A stretch of DNA of 64,000 bases from Psettodes erumei (GCA_016785225.1 JAFBJZ010000112.1:1860001-1924000); one strand, 5' to 3'; numbered from the stretch's first letter, positions 49,913 to 62,024 are shown. The notes: a model not told the origin generated them from the letters alone. A program made the numbers and translations.

Positions 49913-49961
49913 GAAGTGGTGCGAGACAACACGGCGAGGTTGTAGCTGCAGCGCGGAAAAG

Positions 49962-51011
49962 ATGTCTCACATTGCGAAGAAGAGAAAACTGGATAAAACC
50001 CGTCAGGACAGACTTTATTTCGACAGCTACTCCGATGTGACCATCCACGAGGAGATGATAGCAGACTCCGTCCGGACCAACGCGTACCGGACCGCTATCT
50101 TGAGGAACAGTGAGTCCATTCGTGACAAAGTGGTTCTGGACGTGGGTGCAGGAACCGGCGTTTTGAGCGTCTTCTGTGTGCAGGCCGGAGCCAGGAAGGT
50201 GTTCGCCGTCGAGGCCTGCTCCATCGCCGAGCAGGCTGTGAGGATAGTCCGGCACAACGATCTGCAGGACCGCATCGAGGTGATCCGGGGCACGGTGGAG
50301 ACGGTGGAGCTGCCGGAGGCGGTGGACGTGATCGTGAGCGAGTGGATGGGTTACGCCCTCCTGCACGAGTCCATGCTCAACTCGGTGCTATATGCGCGCA
50401 ACAAGTGGCTTAAGCCGGGCGGCCTCATCCTGCCGAGCAGAGCCGAGCTCTACATCGCTCCCGTCTGCGACCCGGTGGTGGAGGACCGCCTGCACTTCTG
50501 GTACACCGTCAAAGACCAGTACGGCGTCGACATGTCCTGCATGTGCGACTACGCCCGGAGGTGCATCATGAACTCCGACATCACGGTGAGCTCGGTGTCG
50601 GTGGAGGACGTCCTCTCGCACCCGGCCCGCTTCGCCGAGCTCGACCTGCGCACGGTGACGGCGGAGGAGCTGCGCTCAGTGAAGGGCCAGTTCAGGTGCG
50701 AGTCGTTCGGCTCGGCCGCGGTGAACGCCTTCTGCGTTTACTTCACGGTGACCTTCCCCTGCGCCGACAAGCCGCTGGTTCTCTCCACGTCTCCGTTCAA
50801 GCCGGAGACGCACTGGAAGCAGGCGGTGCTGTACCTGGACGCTCCGGTGGAGGTGATGCAGGACACCGTGGTCACCGGAGAGGTCAGCATGTACCCCTCG
50901 GAGGAGAGCGCCAGACATATATGTATCCATGTGGACTACACCATAGGAGCGCAGAAGAGACAGTCCAAGACTTTCTCCATCCCGGACTGGAGCTCTGAAG
51001 ATCAGCCGTAA
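49962..51011 (+). CDS. prmt6: Protein arginine N-methyltransferase 6, complete single-exon CDS
   Basis: This 349-residue class I methyltransferase uses S-adenosylmethionine to place asymmetric dimethyl marks on arginines; the PRMT6 family acts in the nucleus, with histone H3R2 the best-known target. Visible motifs, in order: YFDSY at 19-23, AdoMet motif I VLDVGAGTG at 58-66, acidic post-I Glu84, the double-E loop SEWMGYALLHE with Glu127 and Glu136, motif KPGG at 151-154, and the THW loop at 283-285 followed by the C-terminal beta-barrel. The basic N-terminus KKRK (6-9) could be a nuclear signal. I chose the ATG at 49962 because it has A at -3 and begins MSHIAKKRK. The open frame extends 18 codons upstream only through a GTG, with no upstream ATG in frame. 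The absence of introns matches vertebrate PRMT6. The CDS is strongly GC-rich compared with its surroundings. No frameshift or missing catalytic residue is seen. Identity to PRMT6 rather than PRMT1 or PRMT8 is by recall of the family. Confidence 0.96.
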   Translation: MSHIAKKRKLDKTRQDRLYFDSYSDVTIHEEMIADSVRTNAYRTAILRNSESIRDKVVLDVGAGTGVLSVFCVQAGARKVFAVEACSIAEQAVRIVRHNDLQDRIEVIRGTVETVELPEAVDVIVSEWMGYALLHESMLNSVLYARNKWLKPGGLILPSRAELYIAPVCDPVVEDRLHFWYTVKDQYGVDMSCMCDYARRCIMNSDITVSSVSVEDVLSHPARFAELDLRTVTAEELRSVKGQFRCESFGSAAVNAFCVYFTVTFPCADKPLVLSTSPFKPETHWKQAVLYLDAPVEVMQDTVVTGEVSMYPSEESARHICIHVDYTIGAQKRQSKTFSIPDWSSEDQP

Positions 51012-51320
51012 CGTGTCGGGTCTCCAGGCTCCTCAGACTTTATTATGTCGTGCCCATGATAACACCTAATAACACCAACTCTATGCATCCTGACTAACCT
51101 CAATGAACCAGACGAATGTGTGCTTGCAGCCGCTGTCTTCATGCTGTGCAGCTGAGACTTGGTGAAACGGTGTCTGGAGCGCTGTTCAACCATCACAACT
51201 TCCCTGAATGTCAGACAAGCGGAGTGGTCATAGGTGTGTGCAGAGCCAGGCAGGTTTCACCCGATGTTTCACAAAGCTGATGAATATATTCAACGCCATG
51301 CTGGCGACATCTGATATTCT

Positions 51321-51326
51321 AATAAA
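51321..51326 (+). terminator. prmt6: Probable prmt6 poly(A) signal AATAAA
   Basis: AATAAA lies 310 bases after the prmt6 stop and is followed within 20 bases by a GT-rich stretch (TTGTGTGG), the usual cleavage context. A second AATAAA at 51819-51824 could give a longer 3' UTR. Confidence 0.6.
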
Positions 51327-54319
51327 TTCAATCATGCACATTGTGTGGAATCTGATCAGAATGCAGCATTCAGATGAGAATTAGAGTGCTATATTGACTT
51401 GGACTGTCTGTAGTCAGGCAGGAGGCGCTTGACTTTGGCTGACGTGCGCTCTCTTTTTAATGAAGCACCAAATTGGCTCAATGCTTTGGTTTAAAAGTAG
51501 CACACGTTGTCATCTGCTGGCAGAAACCACAGACTTGATTGAAACTTTAATTTCCTCTTCAGCGTTCTGCGAGAGGCCACAGGTTTTGTTGTTTGCTCTG
51601 CAGCCATGGTGGGCACTGCTTTGCATCCAAGAGAGCGAGCTGAAAAGTCACCCTATAGTTTTCATCATTGTAACGAGCTGCAACAAACAAGGATGAATCA
51701 AATACTAAAAGTGATCTGTCTGACGGCCATGTCACTGGTTCACACCTCAGAGTCAGCATAGTTATTTTACAGGTTAGAGAAGCGGCACCTCTGTGTGTTT
51801 GCCAGTGGAAAATAGACTAATAAATTATTTGAATCTTTCATGTGTCATGAGTCTTGACTTGTCCAAATGAATGCAAAGCAGTCATGCAGCCATTCTTCAG
51901 CATCCTTCCATCAGTTGCTGCATTTTTAAATATCTAATCACAACATAACAGTCAGCTGCTCTTTACATGTGGGTCGTGGTTTACTTCCAGAAGAGCTGGA
52001 TTTTTTTTCACTATAGTAATTATTACTTTGAAAAGTTCCATATCTGAGAGACGGGTGATTAAAAACCTCCTTCAGAAAGTATTTTAATAAAGCATTTTTA
52101 CAAGTGCTGATGCTGAACTTTTGTGAGTTTTTCTTTTTTTTTAAGTAAGAAAGGTCACCGTAACCACATTGTTGCAAAACAACCCCAAATATAAAACCAA
52201 ATATGAGTTTTAAAAACTTTGATGAAGAGTTGTAATTTTGACTGTCATGACAGTGTTGAATGAATATGAATGAAGTCTTTCGCTACTGCCATGGACCTGC
52301 CCACTGCTGCCCTGTTTTGTTGTCACTGTTTGTCACACTCGATAATAATATTATAATAATGAAGACACTCCTGAATGAGACTTTGTGTTGATAAAAAGGA
52401 TAAAATGTTTTCCACTAGCCTGCCCTCATCGGTGCGTCCCTGTTGTTGTCTTGTTAGATATTATGTTACTCTCAGGTCAAACCAAAGACAATGTGTCTCC
52501 TACACCTGAATGAAGCAGAAGCAGACACTGAGGCCATGTGGGCGTGAGCTGTGGGTCAGTGTTTGCAGCTGCTTTTTTTTGCACTGTGATCATACAGCAG
52601 TTGAAAGAGTTAGTTGATCACATGACATACCATGTCGTCAGTGTGAAGCCACTCTCTAATGAACGTATCTCAGATGAATCACAAGCCACAGTCTCCATAA
52701 ATCAGAGGCACCGTCAGCCACATTGGTAAAAAATGAATAATGGCTGGGTTGCAGGTTAATGTGTGACTTTCATACAGGCATTTCTCTCTTTACATCACAG
52801 CCTGTTGAGTCATACACCCTCACAGAATTTGTGCTTTTACAACTTCCCCATGATTTCTTCGTCTTTCTTGTATTTTTATCAGCACATGTAATATAAGAGT
52901 CCTTCAGCGACGAATGAAATGTAACTGTAGTAGCATATCCATTCAAAGACACTGTGTGGACCAGCAGAGAGTGTGCTGCCTTTTCACCACAATATTTACA
53001 ATTCCTCATTTGGCCTTGGTTTTTATCCAGAGTGACTCACAATGAGGGACAGCGCTCAAGCTTCAGTTCAGTTGGAAAATTTAAAGCAGGTGCTAAGAAC
53101 TGAATCTGTTCTATAACCTGCAAGGAGATCAGGGGAAGGAAGTGCACAGCGAGCGCTCGGTAGACATGTTAAGGTGTTAGAAATGGGACCATAAGATCGG
53201 AGAAGATGATAGAGGGCGACGCTGTTGCTCTGACAGCATCCGTGAAATGAGACTGAGACTGCAGAACCATGTTCCACAGACCAACACAGTGGTGGGGAAG
53301 GAGTCCGATGGGAAATGAAACAAACTAATTACTGATAGTTACGGTCGTAACGAGTTACGTAAAGGCAGCTGAAGTTGTTTAAAACTCAGATGAGACTGTC
53401 TTGCTTTTTATGCTGACCCTAAAAGGTGCATGAATGCAGAAGACTTGGCTTTCAAACTCCATAAACTTCAAATCCTTCACTCTGTGCTGTAGCACGAGGC
53501 AGGCAAGACTTCAGCGTGAGACACAAGACGTGATGTTGGAGACAAGTCCCCTCATAACTGTCTCACCACTGATGGTGATGTGATGGATAACTGTATACAC
53601 TTTGAACTTTGTGTTTAAAGATTCTGTCGTAGATAATTCATACTTGTGATGCATGTGATCTGTGTACAGAAAGGAGGAGAGCACACAAACAGTATGAACC
53701 TGTCTCTCCTATGCCAGGAGGCTTCAGTTTAGTCACTCAATACTCCTTATACACTGTAAACTCACTGTTAAATGCTTTGCATGTGCTACATTCCTGTATT
53801 ATATCTCCTGGCCAGTCTATTTTACAAGCAGATACTGATGTTACACAAGTTACAAATCTCACCTGCTGACTGTCTCTCTATTGTATATGGCATTTCGTAC
53901 ATGTTCCTTTTAGAGCCATTGCAGTAATTCACCATGGTGGATGGTGTGAATGAGCCAATAAAATCTGATGAACCAAAACATGATGATCCTTGTCAAACAA
54001 CAGACGTCACTGCCTTGTTGTGTTATGCAAGGGACGTCTGAGTCTTTTTGTTGTCAGGAAACACTTATAAATAAATCGCTCCACTTGTCACTCAAACGAA
54101 ATTCTGCAGCCCCAGCTGTAGAATCTTTTCTCAGCCTTATACAGGTGCCTGAAAAGAAAGCCCTGCAGGCAGAACAAAGGGCGGTGTCCAGAGAATGGAA
54201 ATGTCAAGTCCAGGGTAGGGAGCCGCTGTCTAGCCCACAATCACACTCATGCATGCACGGCCACTCTTGGCTGCTTAATGCTTAACTAATTCTGATCCAT
54301 TCCTGCCTGAAATGATTTG

Positions 54320-54660
54320 GAAACCATTAGAAACAAGTGTTGAAACCTGAAATGGGATTATTTGTCTTGTATTGCACCGCAATTTAGCAGCCAATCAATA
54401 GACAATGTGCTTAATCTCTCTGATTTCAAGACTCATTGTTCAGTGGAAGACGGCTGAACAAGACGCAGAGACGGCACACCCAGGCCTCGCTGAGCTGGAG
54501 TCACAACATATGCAGCTGTCTCCACACTTTGTACAAGAAAACTGACAATTAGTGAGAATGACGTGATCAAACATAAAAAATAGATTTGGTTGATAGGATT
54601 TAGCGGCTCTGTCAGAACAGGACATTCTGGGACAAGATGTCAGGTACAGCGTGCAGAGTG
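54320..54660. other. Candidate conserved non-coding element downstream of prmt6
   Basis: Contains GCACCGCAATTTAGCAGCC, CAATCAATAGACAATG and CTGACAATTAGTGAG. No repeat family or exon is recognised. Confidence 0.22.
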
Positions 54661-56499
54661 CACACAATTAAAGTCACAGCCTTAAATCAAAACAGACAAA
54701 ACTGCCATTTGCTACTACTTTATACAAAATTATGCAAAATCCCTCTAAGGATTAACACATTAATTGAAAATATAATATCACTTTCCTTCATCACAGCGTT
54801 TTACAATCATATGTAACAGTCATTAAAGCTTCTTATATTGTATGATTTTGTTTACAGTCATGAGCACCGTAATTTGGTTTCATCTGTCAACATCATAATC
54901 TTCTCTTATGCATGCATTTTAACATATCGGTGCTTTCCTCTCTGTCAAAATGTCCTTCATACCCAAGGAACTCTGGAGTTCAGTTCGAGTGGTCCAACAC
55001 GAACATCTTCTTGTGTGACTTCATCAAAGTTCCTTCAGTTCTGTTTTCAGCTTGGTAAGGGATGCTCCGACTCACTGTACCCTCACGAAACACTCAACAA
55101 ATGACTTTTCCTGGACATTTCCCACCTTTGTTCAGCTCTTTGGACTTCACAGTTCCATCTGCTCTGACCAGAATTTAACTCCTCTTTCTGTTCAGTTTTA
55201 CACTTGAGTGCATTTCATCCACTTTTAGCCCCCCACAAAATGCAGTGAAAACTTTCTAATGGCCATATAAAGATCACACAGAGCTTAGTTTATCCTTTAT
55301 TTAACCAGGTGTGAGACCACCACTGAGATGAAAATGTTGTGCTTTTTTCGAGAGAGTCCTGGCCAAGAGTGTAACAAAATACATTACTGCAAAATAATGA
55401 ATGCAAAATGAATGCACCATAACCAGGCCAAGATGACTGTCATAGCAATTTAGCAATTTTTTTAAGGTGCATACATGTGTTTGCATTTCCAGAGTAGCAA
55501 CAATACATTTCAATTTAAGACCACCGTTCTTGAAAAAGAACATCAATCCGCTGACAATAAACAGCTCAGGCTGTTATTAGGAGAAAATTCCATGTGCATA
55601 TTATAAAGCCTTTTCTGTCCTAACTGCTGTGAGAGCATGGTGCCATATTAGTTTTGCTTGCAGATGTACAGTATGTTCACGGATGTGTAGGAAACAGCCC
55701 GAAGAGACAACGGTTTATATCTAAAGCTCAACCACAGGGAACCTACACACACTGACATTCACTCAGCCGTAACCCTAAAACACTGAGAGACGCAGTATCC
55801 AACATCTTCACACACTGGGTAGAAGCATCCATTAGGAGCAGATCAGAAATGTTTTAACAGACCACTGTGGTCACACAGGAGTCATCACGTGAGACAGGGG
55901 TGACACCTCACATTACAAGACAAAGAAAGCAAAGGCCAGCAGTTAGCTGCATGTTTTTTTTACAGCCAGGATGTGGCTTTGCCAGGAACACAGAGTGAAG
56001 CTCCTCACATCTGTGCTGACCACAGGACGTGCCATCCAGCTCGCTTTACAAGGCCCCTGTCCTGTTGTGTTTGATCTCTCTTATCGGCTCCCCATTTCAA
56101 AAGAACAGTCCTGATATCCTTGGAACACAATAACAATCTGACATTAGAAAAAAGAAACTACATTACCGGCTATTTTACCATATCGCAAAATACGTAAAGC
56201 AGCTCACACGTAAAATGCAGGATATGCTCCTCAGTGTCACCTGGATCAAATGGAATAATGTCTTCTTTGATGAGGAATCATGAGTTATGTCTTTTGAAAC
56301 TAAACTAAGAAAAGTGTAGAGCTGGTTGGATTGGAGATAATTGTCTGCAGTGTTAAATTCCTGCAGTCATTTGCTCCTGCAGATGTTTTTTTTATGACCA
56401 AATCAACTTGCACATCAAAACTCTCCATGGGTCGTACAGGATGAATGCTGATGAATTCAGTCGTCTCAGAAACTCTGTGTTTTCATAGCTGCTGAAACC

Positions 56500-56720
56500 C
56501 AGCTGTACTCTGGCGCACAGTGTCTAATCACCGCCGTTCATTCATCCTTGTATGCTAATGACACCACGCAACAAGCCAATAGGATTCAATTCCCACCGTT
56601 GGTTACAGTAACCAATATTCCTGTCAGCATTTCCTGTGAGGACAAATTAGGAACATAGTATTGACAAAAGCTAATTTGTGGATGAACCCCCAGAGATGTG
56701 GACTGCATTTCTCTGGGGCC
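56500..56720. other. Candidate conserved non-coding element
   Basis: Words include CTAATCACCGCCGTTCATTC, GTATGCTAATGACACC, AAGCCAATAGGATTC and a GGTTACAGTAACC palindrome (56601-56613). It lies between prmt6 and the CpG blocks. Confidence 0.28.
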
Positions 56721-57769
56721 CAGCGGACCTGACCATTTGTCATCATTATCATTAGCAACAGGAACTGACCCATGTGCCTGCTGCTAAAGCCCAAAATAAC
56801 TCTGTTCAACTATATGTGCCTGGATTTTTCTGAACAGTAATAAAACAGAACACTTATTTAAATGAGAAACAGTATTTATTCTTGCCCTGAGCTGTAAATC
56901 TCAGCTGAGAAAGCCGCTGCCTATCATACTTGCATCCAACTGAATGCACTGAGGTGTGACTTCATAGACGGACACACACTGTACCACCAGGACATATCTG
57001 GATGGCGCCTGTAAGAAAGTAAATCCCAAATCACTGGCAGGACCATGTAAATCTGACCGGGATGGCCCCGATTCACAATCAGCCCGAGGCAGACAGCTCT
57101 GCTAGTGACCAAAGTACAAATCCACCAAACTGCCCTGAGCCACTAATCCTTTTTCAATCATGCACTTTTTGGATTATGCTTCTGCATAATTCTTTTCAGG
57201 TATTGTTTTATAAATTAATATGATATTTCAATTTGGGCAAGTTGGGTTCTGGGTTCAGGACATGGTATCGGATTGGATAAGCAGCAGAGGTCTGCAGGCG
57301 GCAGATTGGAGTTAAGGGTAGTGCTGGGCTGAAAGAAGCATGATAAACCTCTGGCACAAATGCAGCAGATGCTTAAAGGTGCTGAGACTGACCCATTTAA
57401 CTCCTTCGTTGACATTCCCCCTGCTGCAACATACACTCAATGTTCTCTAGCATTTGTCCCAACTCTTTCTCAGCATCCCATCTCCCAAGAGGAGTCTGGA
57501 TGCTTTGTGTAGCCACCATCTTGTCCATGTCCCGCCAGCAGGAGATCAAGAGCCCAGAGAGAAATGATGAGATGTGGTTATGTTGACATGGAGCAGGAAT
57601 GTTTCCAACATCTTGTAAAAGAAGGAAGTACCCAGTATTAGTATGGCATTCCTAATAAAAAAAGAGAGTTTACATTTCTTAATGAATAATCTGCCCTCCA
57701 TCTTCCTCCCTCCACTCTCGAATAACGAACACACTCCTCCGGATGAATGCAACATTACCCTCCATTGAA

Positions 57770-57870
57770 CGGGTGTAAAAAATCCAATATCTCTGTGCCT
57801 GGCGTCACCAGACAGGGACATGCAAATGGCTTCACCCATCAATTTCCTAAGAACCACTGTGAGATATGAC
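57770..57870. other. Candidate conserved element with octamer motif
   Basis: ACATGCAAATGGC contains the POU octamer ATGCAAAT (about 57820), followed by CACCCATCAATTTCC. It lies inside an antisense 190-codon frame that I do not regard as coding. Confidence 0.28.
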
Positions 57871-58363
57871 GGAAACTGAAAAGTACACGAGGGTGGAGGT
57901 GAAATACTGGGACGTGTAGCTGTGTATTCAACCCATTGATGGATCTGAAGGCACATCATCTTGTTTTGTGTGTGTGTGTGTGTATCATCCACACACATCC
58001 TCCTTTCATCACCCTTGCTGACCTCTTGTTTGACAGAGTCACACCTCAGCATGTTAATATACACAAGCCACCTACTGGTGCTGAAGTACCTCAGCCTTAT
58101 ATTGGTGCCTGCTTTCATTTATGTGAACGCGGTCTGCCAGGGTTTAGTGATGTCAGGCCTTGAAGAAAGATAGAAAAGAGCTTAACGGTGTGCAAATGAG
58201 CCTCACAAATGTATTGTGAGCTAGCACATTATACAGTGTTATTGTATAGTGAGTCAATAAGTGGGAATTAAATGTGCCCTTTGGTACCTTTACACTGTGT
58301 ACTCCTCTTTCTTGTATCCGAGTGATTTAGAAAAAGAGGTTCATGTCAGACAAGTTGCCCTTG

Positions 58364-58456
58364 GAGAGAGAGAGCAGGAGAGAGAGAGAGAGAGCATTGG
58401 ATCTCCACAGCCATACCCTCAGCCCCCCCCCCACCCCCCACCCCACCCCACCCCAC
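58364..58456. repeat. (GA)n tract followed by C-rich tract
   Basis: GA-rich stretch at 58364-58394, then runs of C of length about ten, six, four and four separated by single A residues (58423-58456). The minus strand has four or more G-runs and could form a G-quadruplex. Confidence 0.85.
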
Positions 58457-59219
58457 TGTGTAACAAACAAACGGAAAGAGGACTTGTGCTTGTGAAGCAT
58501 CTATGTTACTGTGTTTTAAATCTGTGGAGCTTGGTTGATTTCATTGCTTGATACTAATGACTCAGCTGAACTTGCTCTGGAGATTTCAGGCTTTTTTTTT
58601 GGTCCATGTGCCCTGGGTGTCCACCCTCTCAGCTGCTCTAAAATGACAAGTGAACAACTGGCAACATAGTCCTTATATCAGTTGCAAGCATCATGTATTA
58701 TGTAGCCTCTTCACATTGCATGTTTCTGTTTGGTTCCTCTTGCTGAAGCCTTTTTATTTGAAATAGACGTCAATAAAGATCACATATTGTTTCATGTAAC
58801 CGTAAACATGATTTGTAGCAGTTTTAAGCATCTGAATATTTTACGTCAGTTGTCATATACTCCTATGTAATGACTGAAGCTTGTGCATCATTTGGAACAG
58901 ATCAGTCGTGAAAGCTGAATCTTTCTTTGTTTTGTGCACTAAAGCAAACTGACTTTCTGTCACAAAGCAGTGCAGCATTACAGCACTGATTAGAACTGAG
59001 TTAGAGCACTTAAAGGTGTGTGTGGTCGTGTCCACGCTCGGCAGCTGCATGGCTCGCAGCTGAGAAATAAACTTGAGCTGAAAGTCAGTTGTCAGAGGCT
59101 AACCGCCTCATTGTGTCTGAGAGCACTGATTCCGGACACTCTGTGCTGCCTCCGAGGAGACACTTGGAATCTTACGGTGTCGCTTCCTTTTAACCGTACT
59201 GTTTCATAAAACGTTACAT

Positions 59220-59640
59220 TTGACTCCGAGGGATTTTCTCCACTCGCCTCCACTTGTGCGCCCTGCTGTCAGTGACGCCGCCTGGGTATACCGGGAACAT
59301 CCTCTCCATTCCCCGCGAGCGGCGTAGACGAGCGGTCGCTCCTGCGGCGAGTCTCTCTTTCCTGCGCCGCGCTAAGATGTCCCATTTTAAAACGGATTTA
59401 TTTGGCTGCAACAGGCTGCGCTACCGGCTGCCCTCGACGGTATGAAGCACTGAAGACAAAAGGTGAGAGGCTTGGCCAGCCCGTTTCTTTTCATTTCATC
59501 AGTCTCCAAGTGGAGGCTGGGGCGCGTAAACTTCTGAAGCTTCGCCGCGGCGCGCGCCGAGTGGGTGGTCGAATGGTTTGTCGTGATCAGAGAAAGTAAG
59601 GCGTGTGATTTGAGAACAGACCCGCTGAGTTTTTCTAGGT
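59220..59640 (+). promoter_or_regulatory. CpG-rich block with splice donor; candidate first exon/promoter
   Basis: CpG density rises sharply, with GCGAGCGGCG, GCGGCGAG and CGCCGCGGCGCGCGCCG clusters. A consensus plus-strand splice donor, ACAAAAG|GTGAGAGG, has its GT at 59463. A 63-codon frame through it (from 59254) has no recognised domain. Position and strand fit a non-coding first exon of the gene expected downstream of prmt6 (ntng1 in mammals). This is inferred from synteny, not from any coding match. Confidence 0.4.
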
Positions 59641-60166
59641 TATCTTTTCTGCTTCCATTAAGCAACCTGCCCTGCCTTACCTTCTCCACGCGTGGACGTA
59701 ACAACACCTAAAAGAAATCAGGTGCAGCCCTGAGTGCCGTTCCAGACACAGTAAAGGAAAGAGCTGACTTACACTTAATCGAAGCAAACTGCCTGTATTT
59801 ATGTGCAAAACTTACCAACACACAGAGAAAATAAAGGACACAAGGGCGCTCTGTGCGCACAGATCCACGCACGTTCTGCAGATAAAAACGCACATGATTT
59901 CCTATTTGTAAATAACAGAGCAACTGGATAATCATATTTTAACTTTTACAACCAACCTGTCTCTGACTAGAAAAATACTTTCTGTCACGCATTTCTTCCT
60001 TCTTTTGTGACAACAATCTTTTAATTTTACAGGCCAAGGTTGTATGTGCGGGGTCGACGAGGGCCTCTATGAGTCTATACATGCTGCATACAAATGGTAA
60101 ACATCGCCCACATTCAACTTGTCAACCTGCCACGAGGATAACCTGCGCCAGGTGCCGTGACCTGAC

Positions 60167-60167
<1 letters not shown>

Positions 60168-60212
<45 letters not shown>
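60168..60212. repeat. (AC)n microsatellite
   Basis: About 22 perfect AC units, the longest AC tract in the window. Confidence 0.95.
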
Positions 60213-60214
<2 letters not shown>

Positions 60215-60460
60215 TGTAGGAATCAATTAAGGCGTGAGAATGCAGTGTATTCTCGAAGCCATGATGGAACACCCCTGGCATTAAATGGGGAATTTGATTG
60301 CATGAAAAAAAGATTATTTGTCGCTGAACAACAAATCTGAGAGTTTGGTTGAAATGATAATATAGACCTTTATTTTGTTTTTGCTCCATTAACCACAGTC
60401 AATTTAACGCAAGAGAGACGGCTTCTTTCTCTTATTTTTATTTTATTTAAACAATTGGGG

Positions 60461-60504
60461 GATTAGATTACATTACTTTATTAATCCCACAAATGGGAAA
60501 TTCT
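60461..60504 (+). mobile_element. Short fish LINE-like 3' end remnant
   Basis: GATTAGATTACATTACTTTA followed by TTAATCCCACAAATGGGAAA and TTC is a recurrent fish motif (ACTTTATTGATCCC...GGGAAATTC) found at the 3' end of LINE copies. Only about 44 bases are recognisable and the family is not certain. Confidence 0.4.
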
Positions 60505-60829
60505 GGATATTCGCCTTCCCTTCATTTTCACCTGTTTGGATTATGAACAACGTACTGGATGATAACAGAGAATTTGGAGGAAGTACGCATTATTCTGAAT
60601 TATTGCTGATAATTCAAATATTACTTTGGTTTTATAAGGTAAATAAACGGAATGACGCACTAAGATGTACAATAAATGAGCACTTGTTTCAGATATTTGA
60701 TGTCTTTTTCACATTGTTGGTTGGTTGTTAAGTAATAATCGTTCAGAGATTTTCCATTGACTTTACCCGGATGCATTCTTTCTCTTTTAGATCGTTAATA
60801 TCCGTGTTCGTTGGATAATTTAAGGCGCA

Positions 60830-61140
60830 GGGTGAACTCCACGAAAAACTACAGGCGGTTCTCATCCCTCCTGAGTTTCTAACGGGTCCCGAAAGAGGAT
60901 GGTATGCCTGGATGTGAATGTGCGCGGGTGGGTGGGTTAGTGGCGAGGTGGCGACGGGCTCAAGGGGTGGGGACAGAAACCATAGGTGTGCGTGTGGGGG
61001 GGACAAGCTGAGTATGCGTCTCATCTCATTTAGCCTCGGAGCGCCTTTTCTTCCCCGTCATCTCGGCCTGGGCGATCGGTGCTGCGCCGTACCGCGGACA
61101 CGGCCAGGAGAAAACGCGTTAATGCGAGCGGATATCCTCA
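60830..61140 (+). promoter_or_regulatory. CpG-rich block, candidate promoter
   Basis: It is rich in CG dinucleotides (GTGCGCGGGTGGG, GGCGAGGTGGCGACGGG, CGCCGTACCGCGGACACGG). No TATA box or recognisable protein is seen. It may form one regulatory domain with the 61320-61709 block. Confidence 0.35.
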
Positions 61141-61319
61141 GCAACCAAGCCCAACTGGTGTAATTCGTAGCCAGAGAGAAGAAGAGAAACAGGAGGGAGA
61201 CGAGTTGGTCCGCACAGAGCAGCACGCAGGACTCTTTGGGAATGAAGGAATTCTAAAAGAAGAGGGAGGCACGCGAGCGGGTCAAAGTTTGTTTTGCAGT
61301 GGTGGGGGGCTTCTCTGAT

Positions 61320-61709
61320 GCTGATGCTGACACGTTGACGCCGTGATGGAATGACACTTGGAGATGGGCATGATGGACACTTTGGCACCGGAGCTCCTGT
61401 TCAGAAATCCTCCCGCTCCCAACATGCAGGCGCGGTGCTGACTGAGCCCTCAGGACGGTGATCAGTCATTGGTTTTCAAGTGGCAGGAATATCCTCCGCC
61501 TGATCGTTGTCTCCAAACAAGAGCGAGCGATGGTGCGCACAGCGATTCCTCAGAGACTGGCGTGCGCACTCATCACATTCCCGTGCAGGAGCGCGTCTTA
61601 AAGAGCTTCTTTCTTCATTCATGTTCATTCTGCTGCTCCGAACTTGTTGAACGGCGTTAAAGAGCAGGGGGACGCGGAGTGCTCGATCTGAGAGGGACAT
61701 TCAAGAGCT
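61320..61709 (+). promoter_or_regulatory. Candidate non-coding first exon ending at a splice donor
   Basis: A CpG-rich stretch ends in AAGAGCT|GTGAGTTTT with GT at 61710, followed by a T-rich intron-like sequence. It contains several short ATG frames and no long one, as expected for a 5' UTR exon. If this is ntng1, the coding ATG would lie in a later exon outside the window, as it does in mammals. Confidence 0.35.
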
Positions 61710-62024
61710 GTGAGTTTTTTCCTTTTTCTTGCAAACTTTATTCTGTGTGTGTTAGAGCGTAAATTCTACACTGCTGCGTTAGATGAGCTCGCTGTTGTTG
61801 TTGAAAGTTACTTGGCTCTGGCCGAGATGCATTTATCTCACACGATGAGCAGATAAGGAGCGGGCAGGAGGTTGCTTAACAGTAGAAATAACTTTCAGGA
61901 CTTTTTGAACCGATTCAAAATTTAGAAAAGAGGCGACCTTGAACTTTACACCGTTTCCTCGGGTCAGTTTTAGAGGCGCCCCCTTGTGGAACCGTTTAGC
62001 TAATCGTTGCCAATCTATCGCACA

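Larger units (their letters stand above)
49780..49961 (+). promoter_or_regulatory. prmt6: Probable prmt6 core promoter and 5' UTR
   Basis: This is the start of the CpG-rich block leading into the prmt6 ATG. There is no TATA box near the gene. It holds two ACTACAA-type elements in opposite orientation (see separate entries) and CGGAAGTG at 49911-49918, the core of an ETS/GABP site. Transcription probably begins within about 60 bases upstream of the ATG, which is typical of TATA-less housekeeping promoters. The exact start site cannot be read from sequence. Confidence 0.6.
51345..59219. other. Intergenic between prmt6 and the CpG-rich blocks
   Basis: Several unique-looking stretches (listed as candidates), a GT tract at 57967-57983 and the GA/C tract at 58364-58456. 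No exon of a known protein was seen. Confidence 0.5.

Noticed and set aside
49908..49961. 18-codon N-terminal extension of prmt6 from a GTG
   Set aside because: There is no ATG in the extension, and the family N-terminus begins at the ATG at 49962 with a good start context.
49770..50366. 198-codon minus-strand frame opposite prmt6
   Set aside because: It lies antisense to a conserved GC-rich CDS and has no recognisable domain. Long antisense frames are expected from GC-rich codon use.
50543..50998. 151-codon plus-strand frame within prmt6
   Set aside because: It is an alternate frame of prmt6, rich in Gly/Arg/His as expected from frame-shifted GC-rich coding DNA.
53337..53363. Nested GTTACG/CGTAAC palindromes as a regulatory site
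   Set aside because: Short, possibly the remnant of a common fish repeat with similar words, and no nearby gene.
57546..58118. 190-codon minus-strand frame
   Set aside because: It runs through the GT microsatellite (Thr-His repeats) and shows no domain.
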